A DNA stretch of 64,000 nt from Nitrosospira multiformis (lineage in GTDB: Bacteria > Pseudomonadota > Gammaproteobacteria > Burkholderiales > Nitrosomonadaceae). Under the pieces are notes generated by a model, which saw only the letters and a list, made by a program, of their open reading frames with translations, was not told where the DNA came from and ran no database searches. The stretch is taken from assembly GCA_017306155.1 (NCBI GenBank), contig JAFKJB010000013.1, positions 53,159 through 117,158 on the forward strand. The letters are read 5' to 3'. The position numbers were made by a program, and so were the translations under genes. Positions 44,718 to 53,387 of this stretch are shown one piece after another. Position 1 is the stretch's first letter. The number at the start of each line of letters is the position of its first letter.

Positions 44718-45047
44718 ATGAGAAAGACAAAATCCGTAAGGACTGTGACCGCACTCATGCTCTCAATATCAGTCATCGCGGCGATGACGGCAGATATTGC
44801 GTGCGCAACTGCGGAAACAAATACAGAGAAAGGGTTCCGCTGGAGAAATGGCGCAGAAGTCTATTCCAAGGTTTGTAGCTATTGCCATGAAAGTCAGGTA
44901 GGGCCTCGCCTGTTCGGTCGAGAACTTCCGCCGGAATACATCCGTACCATCGTACGGAACGGGAGCAGGGCGATGCCTCCATTCCGGCCGTCGGAAATCG
45001 ACGATGAGTCGCTGGCGAGATTGGCCGAATATATTCAGCGCAATTAA
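44718..45047 (+). CDS. Cytochrome c subunit of a p-cresol methylhydroxylase-type enzyme
   Basis: Periplasmic class I cytochrome c. The signal peptide covers about residues 1-32. The heme motif is CSYCH at residues 53-57, and the axial methionine is in AMPPF near residue 86. The mature size, about 8-9 kDa, matches PchC of p-cresol methylhydroxylase, which takes electrons from the flavoprotein PchF. The flavoprotein gene (46124) lies downstream with one extra gene between. A GGAGG site is seven bases before the ATG. The assignment rests on the pairing; small cytochromes alone are not diagnostic. Confidence 0.85.
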   Translation: MRKTKSVRTVTALMLSISVIAAMTADIACATAETNTEKGFRWRNGAEVYSKVCSYCHESQVGPRLFGRELPPEYIRTIVRNGSRAMPPFRPSEIDDESLARLAEYIQRN

Positions 45048-45069
45048 TCGGCACGGTGGAGGCTGAGGA

Positions 45070-46098
45070 GTGAAAATCGTGGACGTACACAGACGTAATC
45101 TCATGAAAGGCCTGGTGACGGGAGGAGCGTTACTGGCGCTTGGACTCCCTTCACGAGTGTTTGCAAGCACAATGGCTGGAAGCGCGCGGAAATTTGGATT
45201 ACTCCTGGTAAATACTCCAGTAGACGCGGCATTTACAGCAGGAGTGCGCACTGCTTATGCTCTCAGCAGTAATGCACGGCTAAATGGAATTTCTGGAAGT
45301 GAGGCAGCGGGGCGAACGGAGTCGATCGGGAAAGCCTGGTTCTCTCCACCTCGCGTGATAAAACTGAAAGGCGGATTACTTAACGAGTATGAGGTAGTGG
45401 CGAAACTGCTGGAAGGTGCCCATGGAGTGCGCTGGATTGCCGTCATGGATGATGGCAGTGCGGCGGTTTTCATGGAATTGATGCGCAATGCCGGGGCAGG
45501 ACTGATTCTTCGGGGTTCACATACATTTTCCAGTCATGGTGCCTCCGGCCGCTCCAGCTTCTCACGGGATGTTCCCGAGCTTCGGCATGTGTGGACCGCC
45601 GCATCGCCAGAATTCAGTGCGGGTGATGTTCTTGCGGAGAAGCTTCTTCCTGGTTACAACAGTTTTTCTATTGTAGAGGATTTTCTTTCAAGCGAACATT
45701 CCGCTACCGGGGTGTATGCTCGGAGATTAAATAAGCCTAAACCGGGCTTTCTCAGTTACCGGCTGGATGGATTTGATGATATTCATCTTCACTGTTCCGG
45801 TCTTTCGGCAGCAGACGGTTGTGAATCGGTGGGTTGGAGCAAGGCGGGCACGTGGGTGCCCCTCAAAGGACAGGAGCTGGAATCGGACGAGGGTTCAACG
45901 CGACCGAGGCATGCGCAGATGCAATTGACCGGCTGGATTGAATCCGTGGGATATGCGGCCATGACTGCCGCGATAGGATTGCATTCATATCAAATCCCTT
46001 GCTCTCAACGCGCATTTGTACATCAGCTACCGCTCAGACCCCATCCTCGGCGGAATGTACGCACTGAACGATTTGCCTCATTCGTGATAGAGACCTAA
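45070..46098 (+). CDS. Tat-exported protein between cytochrome and flavoprotein genes; 3-prime end probably frameshifted
   Basis: The N-terminus has a twin-arginine signal, VHRRNLMKGLVTGGALLALG (RRxLxKG then a hydrophobic stretch), so the folded protein is exported. The mature part is about 300 residues without a recognised domain. From residue about 305 the annotated frame turns into an unlikely tail (SQRAFVHQLPLRPHPRRN). The other frame over the same bases reads LNAHLYISYRSDPILGGMYALNDLP and ends at a TGA near 46087, which looks native. A one- or two-base indel around 45985-46000 is therefore likely. It sits between the two subunit genes of a methylhydroxylase and may assist its assembly. 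Confidence 0.7.
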   Translation: MKIVDVHRRNLMKGLVTGGALLALGLPSRVFASTMAGSARKFGLLLVNTPVDAAFTAGVRTAYALSSNARLNGISGSEAAGRTESIGKAWFSPPRVIKLKGGLLNEYEVVAKLLEGAHGVRWIAVMDDGSAAVFMELMRNAGAGLILRGSHTFSSHGASGRSSFSRDVPELRHVWTAASPEFSAGDVLAEKLLPGYNSFSIVEDFLSSEHSATGVYARRLNKPKPGFLSYRLDGFDDIHLHCSGLSAADGCESVGWSKAGTWVPLKGQELESDEGSTRPRHAQMQLTGWIESVGYAAMTAAIGLHSYQIPCSQRAFVHQLPLRPHPRRNVRTERFASFVIET

Positions 46099-46123
46099 CC
46101 CTGATAGGAGCAAGGCACTCAAA

Positions 46124-47668
46124 ATGTCAAATAAATATATCGCATTGCCGAAAGGAATATCCGAAAAGACTTTCGATTCTGCCATAGCGGATTTTCGCAG
46201 TGTGCTCGGCGACGCAGCCGTGTTTACCAGCGCGCAGCAGCTTGCCCCTTACATCAAAACAATGATGCCCGTGCCTGATTCGGATCACACCCCATCTGCC
46301 GCCCTGATGGCAACGACGGTAGAGGAGATCCAGAAGATTGTCGGCATATGTAACCGGTACAAGATTCCCATCTGGACCATTTCCACTGGAAAAAATCTGG
46401 GCTATGGGGCGGCGGCGCCAGCTGAACGCGGACAGGTGGTTCTCGATCTCAAGCGAATGAACCGCATACTGGAAGTCGACAAAGACCTGGCTTATGCCCT
46501 GGTTGAGCCGGGAGTGACTTACAAGCAGCTCTATGACTATATTGCCGAGCACAAGCTGGGCCTGTGGTTATCCATGCCCGCTCCTTCCGCAATTGCAGGA
46601 CCGGTTGGCAATACGCTTGATCGTGGAGTCGGCTATACCCCCTACGGAGAACATTTCCTGTTTGCCTGCGGTATGGAGGTGGTGCTGGCAAATGGCGAAG
46701 TGCTGCGCACCGGAATGGGATCGATGCCGAATTCCAATACCTGGCAAGTGTTCAAATGGGGATACGGACCCTATCTGGATGGGATTTTTACTCAATCCAA
46801 TTATGGCATTGTCACCAAATTTGGCTTCTGGCTCATGCCTGCTCCACCTGCTTTCAAGCCCTTCGTCATTCAGTACGAGGACGAGGAAGATATCGTGGAG
46901 ATCGTGGAAATCATTCGCCCGCTGCGCATCAGCGGGGTGATTCCAAATGCAGTTGTCATTGCTCACGCGTTATATGAAGCACCTGTCAAGGCCCGACGCA
47001 GTGACTATGTGACTGGCCCAGGGTCTATTCCGGATGCGGCAGTGCGCAAGCTCGCGAAGGACCATCATCTGGGTATCTGGAACGTGTATGCTGCATTGTA
47101 TGGTACGCCGGAACAGAACGAGGTGAACTGGAAGATTGTGACTCAGGCATTCAGCAAATCCGGCAAGGCGAAGATTCTGACCGAGCGGGAGGCGGGCGAT
47201 GATCCTGCCTTTAAATATCGCGCATCTCTCATGCGCGGCGACATGACACTTCAGGAGTTTTCACTGTACAACTGGCGCGGGGGCGGCGGCTCCATGTGGT
47301 TTGCGCCGGTGTCTCAGGCAAGAGGAAGCGAGACGCTGAAACAAATGGCGTTAACCAAGCAGATTCTTGCCAAGTACGGTCTGGATTATTCGGGGGAATT
47401 CATCGTCGGAATGCGCGATATGCATCATATCGTAGACGTTCTCTATGACAAGACCGATCCGGGTCAGGTCAAGGCGGCATACCAGTGTTTCGATGAACTG
47501 CTGACAGTCTTTTCGGCACAGGGGTATGGGACCTACCGCGTCAATACGGCGTTTATGGACAAGGTGGCGGAAACATACGGACCGGTACAACGTCAAGTCC
47601 ACAAGACGCTAAAGAAGGCGCTGGACCCGAACGGTATCCTGGCGCCGGGAAAATCCGGTATTCACTGA
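46124..47668 (+). CDS. p-Cresol methylhydroxylase / vanillyl-alcohol oxidase family flavoprotein
   Basis: FAD enzyme of the VAO/PCMH family that oxidises 4-alkylphenols or 4-hydroxybenzyl alcohols via a quinone methide. The FAD-binding PCMH domain (about residues 50-250) has PIWTISTGKNLGYGAAAP and PAPSAIAGPVGNTLDRGVGYTPYG. The substrate/cap domain follows, including WRGGGGSMWFAPVS and the C-terminal GTYRVNTAFMDKV and LDPNGILAPGKSGI. Length of 514 aa matches PchF (about 520). Whether FAD is bound covalently cannot be decided here. The cytochrome gene upstream supports a dehydrogenase (PCMH) rather than an oxidase. A strong terminator lies 55 bases downstream. Confidence 0.9.
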   Translation: MSNKYIALPKGISEKTFDSAIADFRSVLGDAAVFTSAQQLAPYIKTMMPVPDSDHTPSAALMATTVEEIQKIVGICNRYKIPIWTISTGKNLGYGAAAPAERGQVVLDLKRMNRILEVDKDLAYALVEPGVTYKQLYDYIAEHKLGLWLSMPAPSAIAGPVGNTLDRGVGYTPYGEHFLFACGMEVVLANGEVLRTGMGSMPNSNTWQVFKWGYGPYLDGIFTQSNYGIVTKFGFWLMPAPPAFKPFVIQYEDEEDIVEIVEIIRPLRISGVIPNAVVIAHALYEAPVKARRSDYVTGPGSIPDAAVRKLAKDHHLGIWNVYAALYGTPEQNEVNWKIVTQAFSKSGKAKILTEREAGDDPAFKYRASLMRGDMTLQEFSLYNWRGGGGSMWFAPVSQARGSETLKQMALTKQILAKYGLDYSGEFIVGMRDMHHIVDVLYDKTDPGQVKAAYQCFDELLTVFSAQGYGTYRVNTAFMDKVAETYGPVQRQVHKTLKKALDPNGILAPGKSGIH

Positions 47669-47722
47669 CCTTTGGCTGGCTGATAAATTAAATCGGCCAG
47701 CAGGATAATATTTTCAGCGAAG

Positions 47723-47758
47723 GCGGCCTCCCTTAATGGAGGCCGCATTGCCTTTTTT
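47723..47758 (+). terminator. Rho-independent terminator of the flavoprotein gene
   Basis: GCGGCCTCC (47723-47731) and GGAGGCCGC (47738-47746) pair perfectly around a 6-base loop. Six T residues follow at 47753-47758. It ends the pchC-Tat-pchF transcript. Confidence 0.85.
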
Positions 47759-47759
47759 A

Positions 47760-48434
47760 TCAGGATAGTCCACGCCGGTTTCTTCTTGCCCCGATCCATC
47801 CGATCAATGTAAGCCCGGCAAGCATCATCGCGTAAGTTTCAGGCTCAGGGGCAGGAGACAATGGCCCTTGTTCAACGGCAAGATTCACGCGGGCAGAAGT
47901 GGAAGAATTGAACTGGAGGTTCTCGACATCAATAAGCAGCTCATTCCCCGCCAGGCGCACATCCGATGGCTGCAATCCCAATGTTGTCATGCTGTTGTCA
48001 ATTTCTGCTGCGGCAATGCTCCTCGCGGTCCCGCTGTCAAACTGAAAAACAATTGTATTCTGGAATCCGGCACCCAACCGTGCGAAAGGGGTTGAGTTGG
48101 TAAAGTCGATGGTAATGTGGTCGTTGGCGATATCGATAGCAGCATTAACAAGATTTGGCGCGAATTCAGACTGTCCTCCTGTGGCCGGATTGAGGAGGTT
48201 CATGATGAACTGCGTCGGGCTGCTATGCTCGGGAATCAGCTCGCGGGTCATTATTGCCACGTGGGGGTATTCGACTCCAGGCCCCGCCGTCACTGTCCGC
48301 TCAAGAGAGGTAATGACCGGAGAACTGGATGATGTATCCTGAAGAATTGTTCGAAGGGTGACGTCGGCACCATTCAGCCCCGCATAGGCAGGCGTGGTTA
48401 ACAGGAGAGTTGTTGTCAGAACAAGCTTTTTCAT
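47760..48434 (-). CDS. PEP-CTERM exported protein, 224 aa
   Basis: A signal peptide (about 1-19) precedes a beta-rich extracellular domain. The C-terminus is a textbook PEP-CTERM sorting signal: PEPETYAMMLAGLTLIGWIGARRNRR, i.e. the PEP motif, hydrophobic helix and basic end. Such proteins are processed by an exosortase (EpsH/XrtA family) and are linked to exopolysaccharide and biofilm. No exosortase is in this window, so it is elsewhere in the genome. The middle segment IDNSMTTLGLQPSDVRLAGNELLID hints at repeated beta strands. It is convergent with the flavoprotein gene. Confidence 0.9.
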   Translation of the reverse strand: MKKLVLTTTLLLTTPAYAGLNGADVTLRTILQDTSSSSPVITSLERTVTAGPGVEYPHVAIMTRELIPEHSSPTQFIMNLLNPATGGQSEFAPNLVNAAIDIANDHITIDFTNSTPFARLGAGFQNTIVFQFDSGTARSIAAAEIDNSMTTLGLQPSDVRLAGNELLIDVENLQFNSSTSARVNLAVEQGPLSPAPEPETYAMMLAGLTLIGWIGARRNRRGLS

Positions 48435-48630
48435 CTATCGCTCCTTGTATTATTAATATTAGGGAGTTGCGCATCAGCTAAAATATTTTGCGAACGTGGT
48501 GCTGGGAATTGAATTCTATAGCTAAAATTGAGGATGAGGTATTCTTTTATAGGAGCGGAAACTTCTGTCGCGCTTTCATGCGAAAGAGTGAACGGCGCTT
48601 GTGATAGATAAATAGAGGAGGCCATATAAG

Positions 48631-49734
48631 ATGAAAATCCAGGCAGCGACGATTCGACAGAAGGGCGGACCCTTCAGACTCGAGAATTTGACTCTGGATG
48701 AGCCAAGGCCGGAAGAGGTCCTGGTTCGTATCGTGGCCACTGGCATGTGTCATACCGACATGGTAGCGCGCGATCAACTCTATGATGTCCCTCTGCCGAT
48801 CGTGCTTGGGCATGAAGGGGCGGGTGTTGTCGAACGGGTAGGCGTCAACGTGAAAAAAGTGACGGCAGGAGATCACGTAGTACTGACCTATATGTGGTGC
48901 GGACACTGCAGACCGTGCCTCCATGGGGATCTAACCTATTGTCAGAATTTCTATGCGCTGAATTTTGGCGGTGCCAGGGAAGACGGCAGCAGTTCCACTC
49001 GTGATGCGCATGGTTCGCTTCATGACCATTTCTTCGGTCAGTCGTCGTTCGGGACCTTTGCTCTTACCCACGAACGTAATGCAATCAAGGTGCCGAGGGA
49101 AGCTCCGCTGGAACTTCTTGGTCCGCTTGGCTGTGGCATTCAAACTGGCGCCGGTGCGGTGATGAATGCGCTTAAAGTCAATCCCGGCACCAGTTTTGCA
49201 GCTTTCGGCGGGGGAGCGGTAGGGCTGAGTGCGGTAATGGCGGCTCGCATCTCGGGCGCCACAACGATTATTGCTGTGGATGTCGTTCCGTCCCGGCTCG
49301 AATTAGCGAGAGAGCTGGGGGCAACTCACACGGTGAATAGCCGCGAAACTGATGCCGTCGCGGCAGTGCGCAAGATCAGTGGCGGCGGCGTCGAGTACTC
49401 TCTTGAATCCAGCGGCCGCCCCGAGGTATTGCGCCAGGCCATCGATGCGCTGGCCATCCGCGGCACCTGCGGCATTGTCGGCGCACCCGCTCTTGGAACG
49501 GAGGTCAGCTTTGATGTCAATGGCATAATGACCACCGGTAAGCGCATCATCGGGATCATCGAAGGCGATAGCACGCCGGACCTCTTCATACCAGTCCTGG
49601 TCGAGCTTTACATGCAGGGACGCTTTCCATTCGACAAGCTCGTGAAGTTTTACCCTCTTGACAGGATCAATGAGGCGGCAGAGGATAGCGAGAAGGGTAT
49701 CACCATCAAGCCGATTATCAGGCTGGCATTATAA
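48631..49734 (+). CDS. Zinc-dependent alcohol dehydrogenase (aryl-alcohol type)
   Basis: Medium-chain NAD(P)-dependent alcohol dehydrogenase. Catalytic zinc ligands appear in ATGMCHTDMVARD and LGHEGAGVV; the structural zinc is bound by CGHCRPCLHGDLTYC. The Rossmann fold shows AFGGGAVGLSAVMAARISGA. Length of 367 aa and the sequence LDRINEAAEDSEKG near the C-terminus fit benzyl/aryl-alcohol dehydrogenases (XylB-like). In this context it would interconvert 4-hydroxybenzyl alcohol and 4-hydroxybenzaldehyde, between the PCMH-type enzyme and the aldehyde dehydrogenase. It is transcribed from its own promoter, divergent from the PEP-CTERM gene. Confidence 0.9.
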   Translation: MKIQAATIRQKGGPFRLENLTLDEPRPEEVLVRIVATGMCHTDMVARDQLYDVPLPIVLGHEGAGVVERVGVNVKKVTAGDHVVLTYMWCGHCRPCLHGDLTYCQNFYALNFGGAREDGSSSTRDAHGSLHDHFFGQSSFGTFALTHERNAIKVPREAPLELLGPLGCGIQTGAGAVMNALKVNPGTSFAAFGGGAVGLSAVMAARISGATTIIAVDVVPSRLELARELGATHTVNSRETDAVAAVRKISGGGVEYSLESSGRPEVLRQAIDALAIRGTCGIVGAPALGTEVSFDVNGIMTTGKRIIGIIEGDSTPDLFIPVLVELYMQGRFPFDKLVKFYPLDRINEAAEDSEKGITIKPIIRLAL

Positions 49735-49794
49735 GAACCCTATAGCCCCACTTCTTGCGTATGCGGAAGGGCAGGGAGGAAACCGCTTTCGCGA

Positions 49795-50565
49795 TATTGC
49801 ACTCAATTCTCATGCCGCTGTGCGAGAAAGTCAATGAGTGTGCGCATCGATGGCAGAAGTCCGTGCCGAGATGGAAATACAGCGTGGACAATTTTCCGGT
49901 GAGGGGTCCAATCGGCAACTAGCCTGATCGGCAAACCTGACGTCAAATGATTACGTACTATCAGCGTATCAGCACAGGAGTTGTACTATTCCCACACCAG
50001 CCAATTCCGCATTTCTTAAGGTAATCATATCGGTAGTAATTAAACGTGGCATGTGATGAAGAGCGTTGCCTGGGCGCCATCTAGGCCGTGCAGCACCCAG
50101 CTGTAAATTTGTTGAGGCGTTCCAGTCCGAAGCTAGGTGTTTAACCCCACGGTGTGGTGGTGTGGGTTGGATAACGCGCCATAAAGTCGGCCAACATTAC
50201 TCCGACATTCACATGCAGCAGCGTAACAGGGCATGCCAGACGGATGATATCCCGAGATTCAGCTCGCATTGCGTCTATTGCTTCCTGGGCAGCCTCCGCT
50301 TCCACGAGCATCGCTTTGCAGTGCTCGTAATAGGTCTGTCCGGCTTCAGTAACTACAAAGACAAAGCGCCGGGAGGGACGCTGGATCAGGCGCACTCCGA
50401 GCCGCTCTTCCAGCATTGCGTTGCGACGACTGAGCTTTGATTTGGCATTCCCAGTGCCGGCCCGTCTGCGCAAAGCCACCGTGATCGACTGCCTGGACGC
50501 AGTAGTAAAGGTCTTCAAATCTTGCACAGCAGTTACCCATCATCCTGAAACAGGACTCTGATAGC
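49795..50565 (-). pseudogene. LysR-family regulator, disrupted
   Basis: On the minus strand three separate frames carry LysR pieces. DLYYCVQAVDHGGFAQTGR, the start of the winged helix, lies near 50510. KSKLSRRNAMLEERLGVRLIQR and TEAGQTYYEHCKAMLVEAEAAQEAIDAM follow near 50450-50300. The extreme C-terminus RKIVHAVFPSRHGLLPSMRTLIDFLAQRHE lies at about 49800-49900. Between about 49980 and 50140 the co-inducer domain is missing. Several indels plus an internal deletion make it non-functional. Its start is about 75 bases from the divergent pirin gene, the usual LysR-pirin arrangement, so pirin has lost its likely regulator. Confidence 0.8.
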
Positions 50566-50638
50566 AATTTTAGCAGCCTACACACGTACTGGTTTCAAAT
50601 CTATACTTTTACTACATCCTATTAATCAGGAGTTCGAC

Positions 50639-51505
50639 ATGAAAAGAATTCTCGGTGTCTACAATGCGCCTCGTTCCCATTGGGTAGGAGACGGCTTCCC
50701 CGTGCGTTCCATGTTCTCGTACCAAAGTCACGGCAAGCAACTCAGCCCTTTCCTGTTGCTCGATTATGCAGGGCCAGCCGATTTTTCACCCGCTGACAGG
50801 CCTCGCGGTGTGGGCAATCATCCGCACCGCGGCTTTGAGACAGTCACTATCGTTTACAAGGGCGAGGTGGCGCATCGCGATTCGACCGGCCAAGGCGGAA
50901 CTATCGGTCCAGGTGACGTGCAGTGGATGACGGCGGGTGGGGGCATCCTGCATGAGGAGTTCCACTCCCAAGCATTCACTGAATCCGGCGGCGTACTTGA
51001 AATGATACAGTTGTGGGTGAACCTGCCGGCCAGGGACAAAATGACTGCACCCAGCTATCAAGCCATCCTCGATAGCGATGTTCCAAGGGTAGCGCTCCCT
51101 GACGAGACGGGAACGGTTCGCGTGATTGCAGGCGAGTATGCTGGTCATGCTGGTCCCGCCAGAACTTTCACGCCAATGCATGTCTGGGACATGCGGTTGA
51201 AACAGGGGGGGGTGACCGAATTGACACTTCCCGAAGGATGGAACGTGGCAGTGATTGTTCTGCATGGGACCGTGCTCGTGAATGGCGAAACAGTCGCTCG
51301 CGAGGCGCAGATGGTAGTATTGGATCGGGCGGGCCGAGACCTTTCGATTGAAGCCAACAATGACGCTGTAGTATTGCTGCTAAGTGGCGAACCCATCGAT
51401 GAGCCCATTGTCGGCCACGGTCCATTCGTGATGAACAGCCAGCAGGAAATTATCCAGGCCATGAACGATTTCAACAGCGGTCGCTTCGGGCAAATAACCC
51501 CTTAG
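50639..51505 (+). CDS. Pirin family protein
   Basis: Cupin-fold protein of two beta barrels. The N-terminal pirin domain has PFLLLDYAGP and NHPHRGFETVTIVYKGEVAHRDSTG, whose histidines bind iron, and the C-terminal cupin follows (GWNVAVIVLHGTVLVNGE). Bacterial pirins include quercetin-type dioxygenases and redox-sensing regulators; the role here is unknown. Length (288 aa) is standard. It is divergent from a ruined LysR gene, and upstream of the aldehyde dehydrogenase. A GGAGTTC site precedes the ATG. Its original control by LysR is probably lost. Confidence 0.92.
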   Translation: MKRILGVYNAPRSHWVGDGFPVRSMFSYQSHGKQLSPFLLLDYAGPADFSPADRPRGVGNHPHRGFETVTIVYKGEVAHRDSTGQGGTIGPGDVQWMTAGGGILHEEFHSQAFTESGGVLEMIQLWVNLPARDKMTAPSYQAILDSDVPRVALPDETGTVRVIAGEYAGHAGPARTFTPMHVWDMRLKQGGVTELTLPEGWNVAVIVLHGTVLVNGETVAREAQMVVLDRAGRDLSIEANNDAVVLLLSGEPIDEPIVGHGPFVMNSQQEIIQAMNDFNSGRFGQITP

Positions 51506-51676
51506 TCTCCAGTTTGCTGTTTCCGGCGGAGCGACAGCTATTTTCAGTCGGGCAGTGATCATTAGTACTTGATGTTGGGAAGAAAAGTGAGTGGGCGCAG
51601 GAAGTCGTGAGGTGAAATCAGGGGCATCCCGTTTTGTTGCTTCATTCTTCACTGCCATTATCTATATGAAATGACT

Positions 51677-51791
51677 AGGGTCTGTTAACACAAATAGCCC
51701 ATGTTATTGTTTATAAAAGTTTTCTTCTGGCTCAAGCATTCCGGATAATGCTTAAATGTCAAAAGGTTGCTTTGAAGTGTTAACAGGTTCT
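51677..51791. mobile_element. Candidate 115-bp MITE-like element with terminal inverted repeats
   Basis: AGGGTCTGTTAACAC (51677-51691) at one end and GTGTTAACAGGTTCT (51777-51791) at the other are inverted copies with 12 of 15 bases matched. TA flanks both sides. The internal 85 bases are AT-rich and non-coding. The first 14 bases of the left end recur at 7791-7804. It lies just upstream of the aldehyde dehydrogenase start. Confidence 0.45.
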
Positions 51792-51810
51792 AAAAATAAG
51801 GAGCTGCTCC

Positions 51811-53337
51811 ATGAGTTCAGAAACGAAGGGAATTTCTCCATCGCCTTACACAGGCTTTCACCTGCAGCCGATAAATGGACAATGGCGCCCTGGGAAAGCA
51901 ACGAAAGTTTTACGGGATACCAACCCCTATAATGGCGAAGTTCTTGCCGAAATTCAGCAAGCGAGCCGGGATGACATGGAGGAGGCCCATAGCGGAGCAG
52001 CGCGGGCCTATCCTGGCTGGGCTGCCCTGTTACCGGGAGAGCGTGCAGGAGTAATGCGGCGCGCAGTGCAAGTCATGGAGAGGCGACGAGAGGAAATCGT
52101 ATCCTGGCTGATTAAGGAAGCCGGCAGTACGCGCATCAAGGCCAATCTCGAGTGGGAAGCGGTCCACGCAGTCATGCTGGAGGCGACAACGCTACCTTAT
52201 CTCGTTGAAGGGCGCATCCTCCCTTCTGACGTTCCTGGAAAAGAGAGCCGAATGTACCGGAAACCGGTGGGTGTCGTGGGAGTCATCAGCCCCTGGAACT
52301 GGCCCATGCAACTTTCAGCCCGCTCCATAGCTCCTGCACTTGCAGTAGGTAACGCGGTCGTCGTCAAACCGGCGAGCGATACTCCGGTGACAGGCGGTTT
52401 GCTTCTGGCAAAGATCTTTGAGGAAGCGGGTCTTCCGCCGGGTGTAATGAGTGTAACGGTGGGCGCAGGGAGCGAGATCGGGGACGCCTTTGTCACTCAT
52501 CCCGTTTCGCGGGTAATCTCCTTTACAGGATCGACCCCTGTAGGACGTAGTATCGCTCGGCTTGCGGCAGAAGGACCCATCCTCAAGCGACTTGAGCTGG
52601 AGCTGGGCGGCAACGGACCCTTCGTGGTCCTCGAAGATGCTGATCTGGACCGCGCTACAGAGGCAGCGGTATTTGGCAAGTTTCTGCACCAGGGCCAGAC
52701 CTGCATGAGCATCAATCGCTTTATTATCGATGATTCCCTTTACGATTCATTCCTCGAGCGCTTCGCGGAGCGCGTTCGCCAACTGAAATTCGGAAACCCC
52801 GAGGAGTCGGATACAATGATCGGCCCCATTATCAATCAATCACAACTAAACGGGCTTCGCCAACGCATCCAGGAGGCCGTTTCCTCAGGGGCGAAGCAAG
52901 TGGTAGGTGGGGAAGCGCAAGGTCTTGTCCTACCTCCTCATGTCTTTGCCGGAGTGACGAATCAGATGTCGGTGGCTCGTACTGAATCATTTGGCCCAAT
53001 CGCACCATTCTTGCGCGCATCAAATGAGCAGGAAGCACTGAGTATTGCCAACGATACAGATCTCGGCCTTGCTGCTGCTGTTTTTACCAGTGATGTAGAG
53101 CGTGGCTTGCGCTTCGCCCTGGAGTTGGAGACGGGCATGGCGCATGTCAATGATCAGCCGGTAAATGATCTGCCCTATAGTCCCTTCGGTGGTGAAAAGA
53201 ATTCCGGCATCGGTCGCTTCAACGGATCCTGGGCGGTTTCAGCCTTCACAACAGACCGATGGGTTTCTGTGCAGCACAAGGCGCGGAAGTATGTTTTTAA
53301 TGCAAATGTGTGGGCAGGACCCGGTGCGGGCGGATAG
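51811..53337 (+). CDS. Aldehyde dehydrogenase (benzaldehyde/aromatic type)
   Basis: NAD(P)-dependent aldehyde dehydrogenase oxidising an aldehyde to its acid. Signatures are VISPWNWPMQLSARSIAPALAVGN (cofactor entry), FTGSTPVGR, LELGGNGPFVVLEDAD with the catalytic Glu region, and HQGQTCMSINR with the catalytic cysteine. NDQPVNDLPYSPFGGEKNSGIG near the C-terminus marks benzaldehyde/vanillin-type members. The 508-aa length is normal. In this island it would take 4-hydroxybenzaldehyde to 4-hydroxybenzoate. The ATG is preceded by AAGGAG. A candidate MITE fills the upstream region, which could carry or disturb its promoter. Confidence 0.93.
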   Translation: MSSETKGISPSPYTGFHLQPINGQWRPGKATKVLRDTNPYNGEVLAEIQQASRDDMEEAHSGAARAYPGWAALLPGERAGVMRRAVQVMERRREEIVSWLIKEAGSTRIKANLEWEAVHAVMLEATTLPYLVEGRILPSDVPGKESRMYRKPVGVVGVISPWNWPMQLSARSIAPALAVGNAVVVKPASDTPVTGGLLLAKIFEEAGLPPGVMSVTVGAGSEIGDAFVTHPVSRVISFTGSTPVGRSIARLAAEGPILKRLELELGGNGPFVVLEDADLDRATEAAVFGKFLHQGQTCMSINRFIIDDSLYDSFLERFAERVRQLKFGNPEESDTMIGPIINQSQLNGLRQRIQEAVSSGAKQVVGGEAQGLVLPPHVFAGVTNQMSVARTESFGPIAPFLRASNEQEALSIANDTDLGLAAAVFTSDVERGLRFALELETGMAHVNDQPVNDLPYSPFGGEKNSGIGRFNGSWAVSAFTTDRWVSVQHKARKYVFNANVWAGPGAGG

Positions 53338-53387
53338 CAGGAATTGGTTCCTTCGCTTTTAGCTATCACAATGAAGAAAGGAAAATC

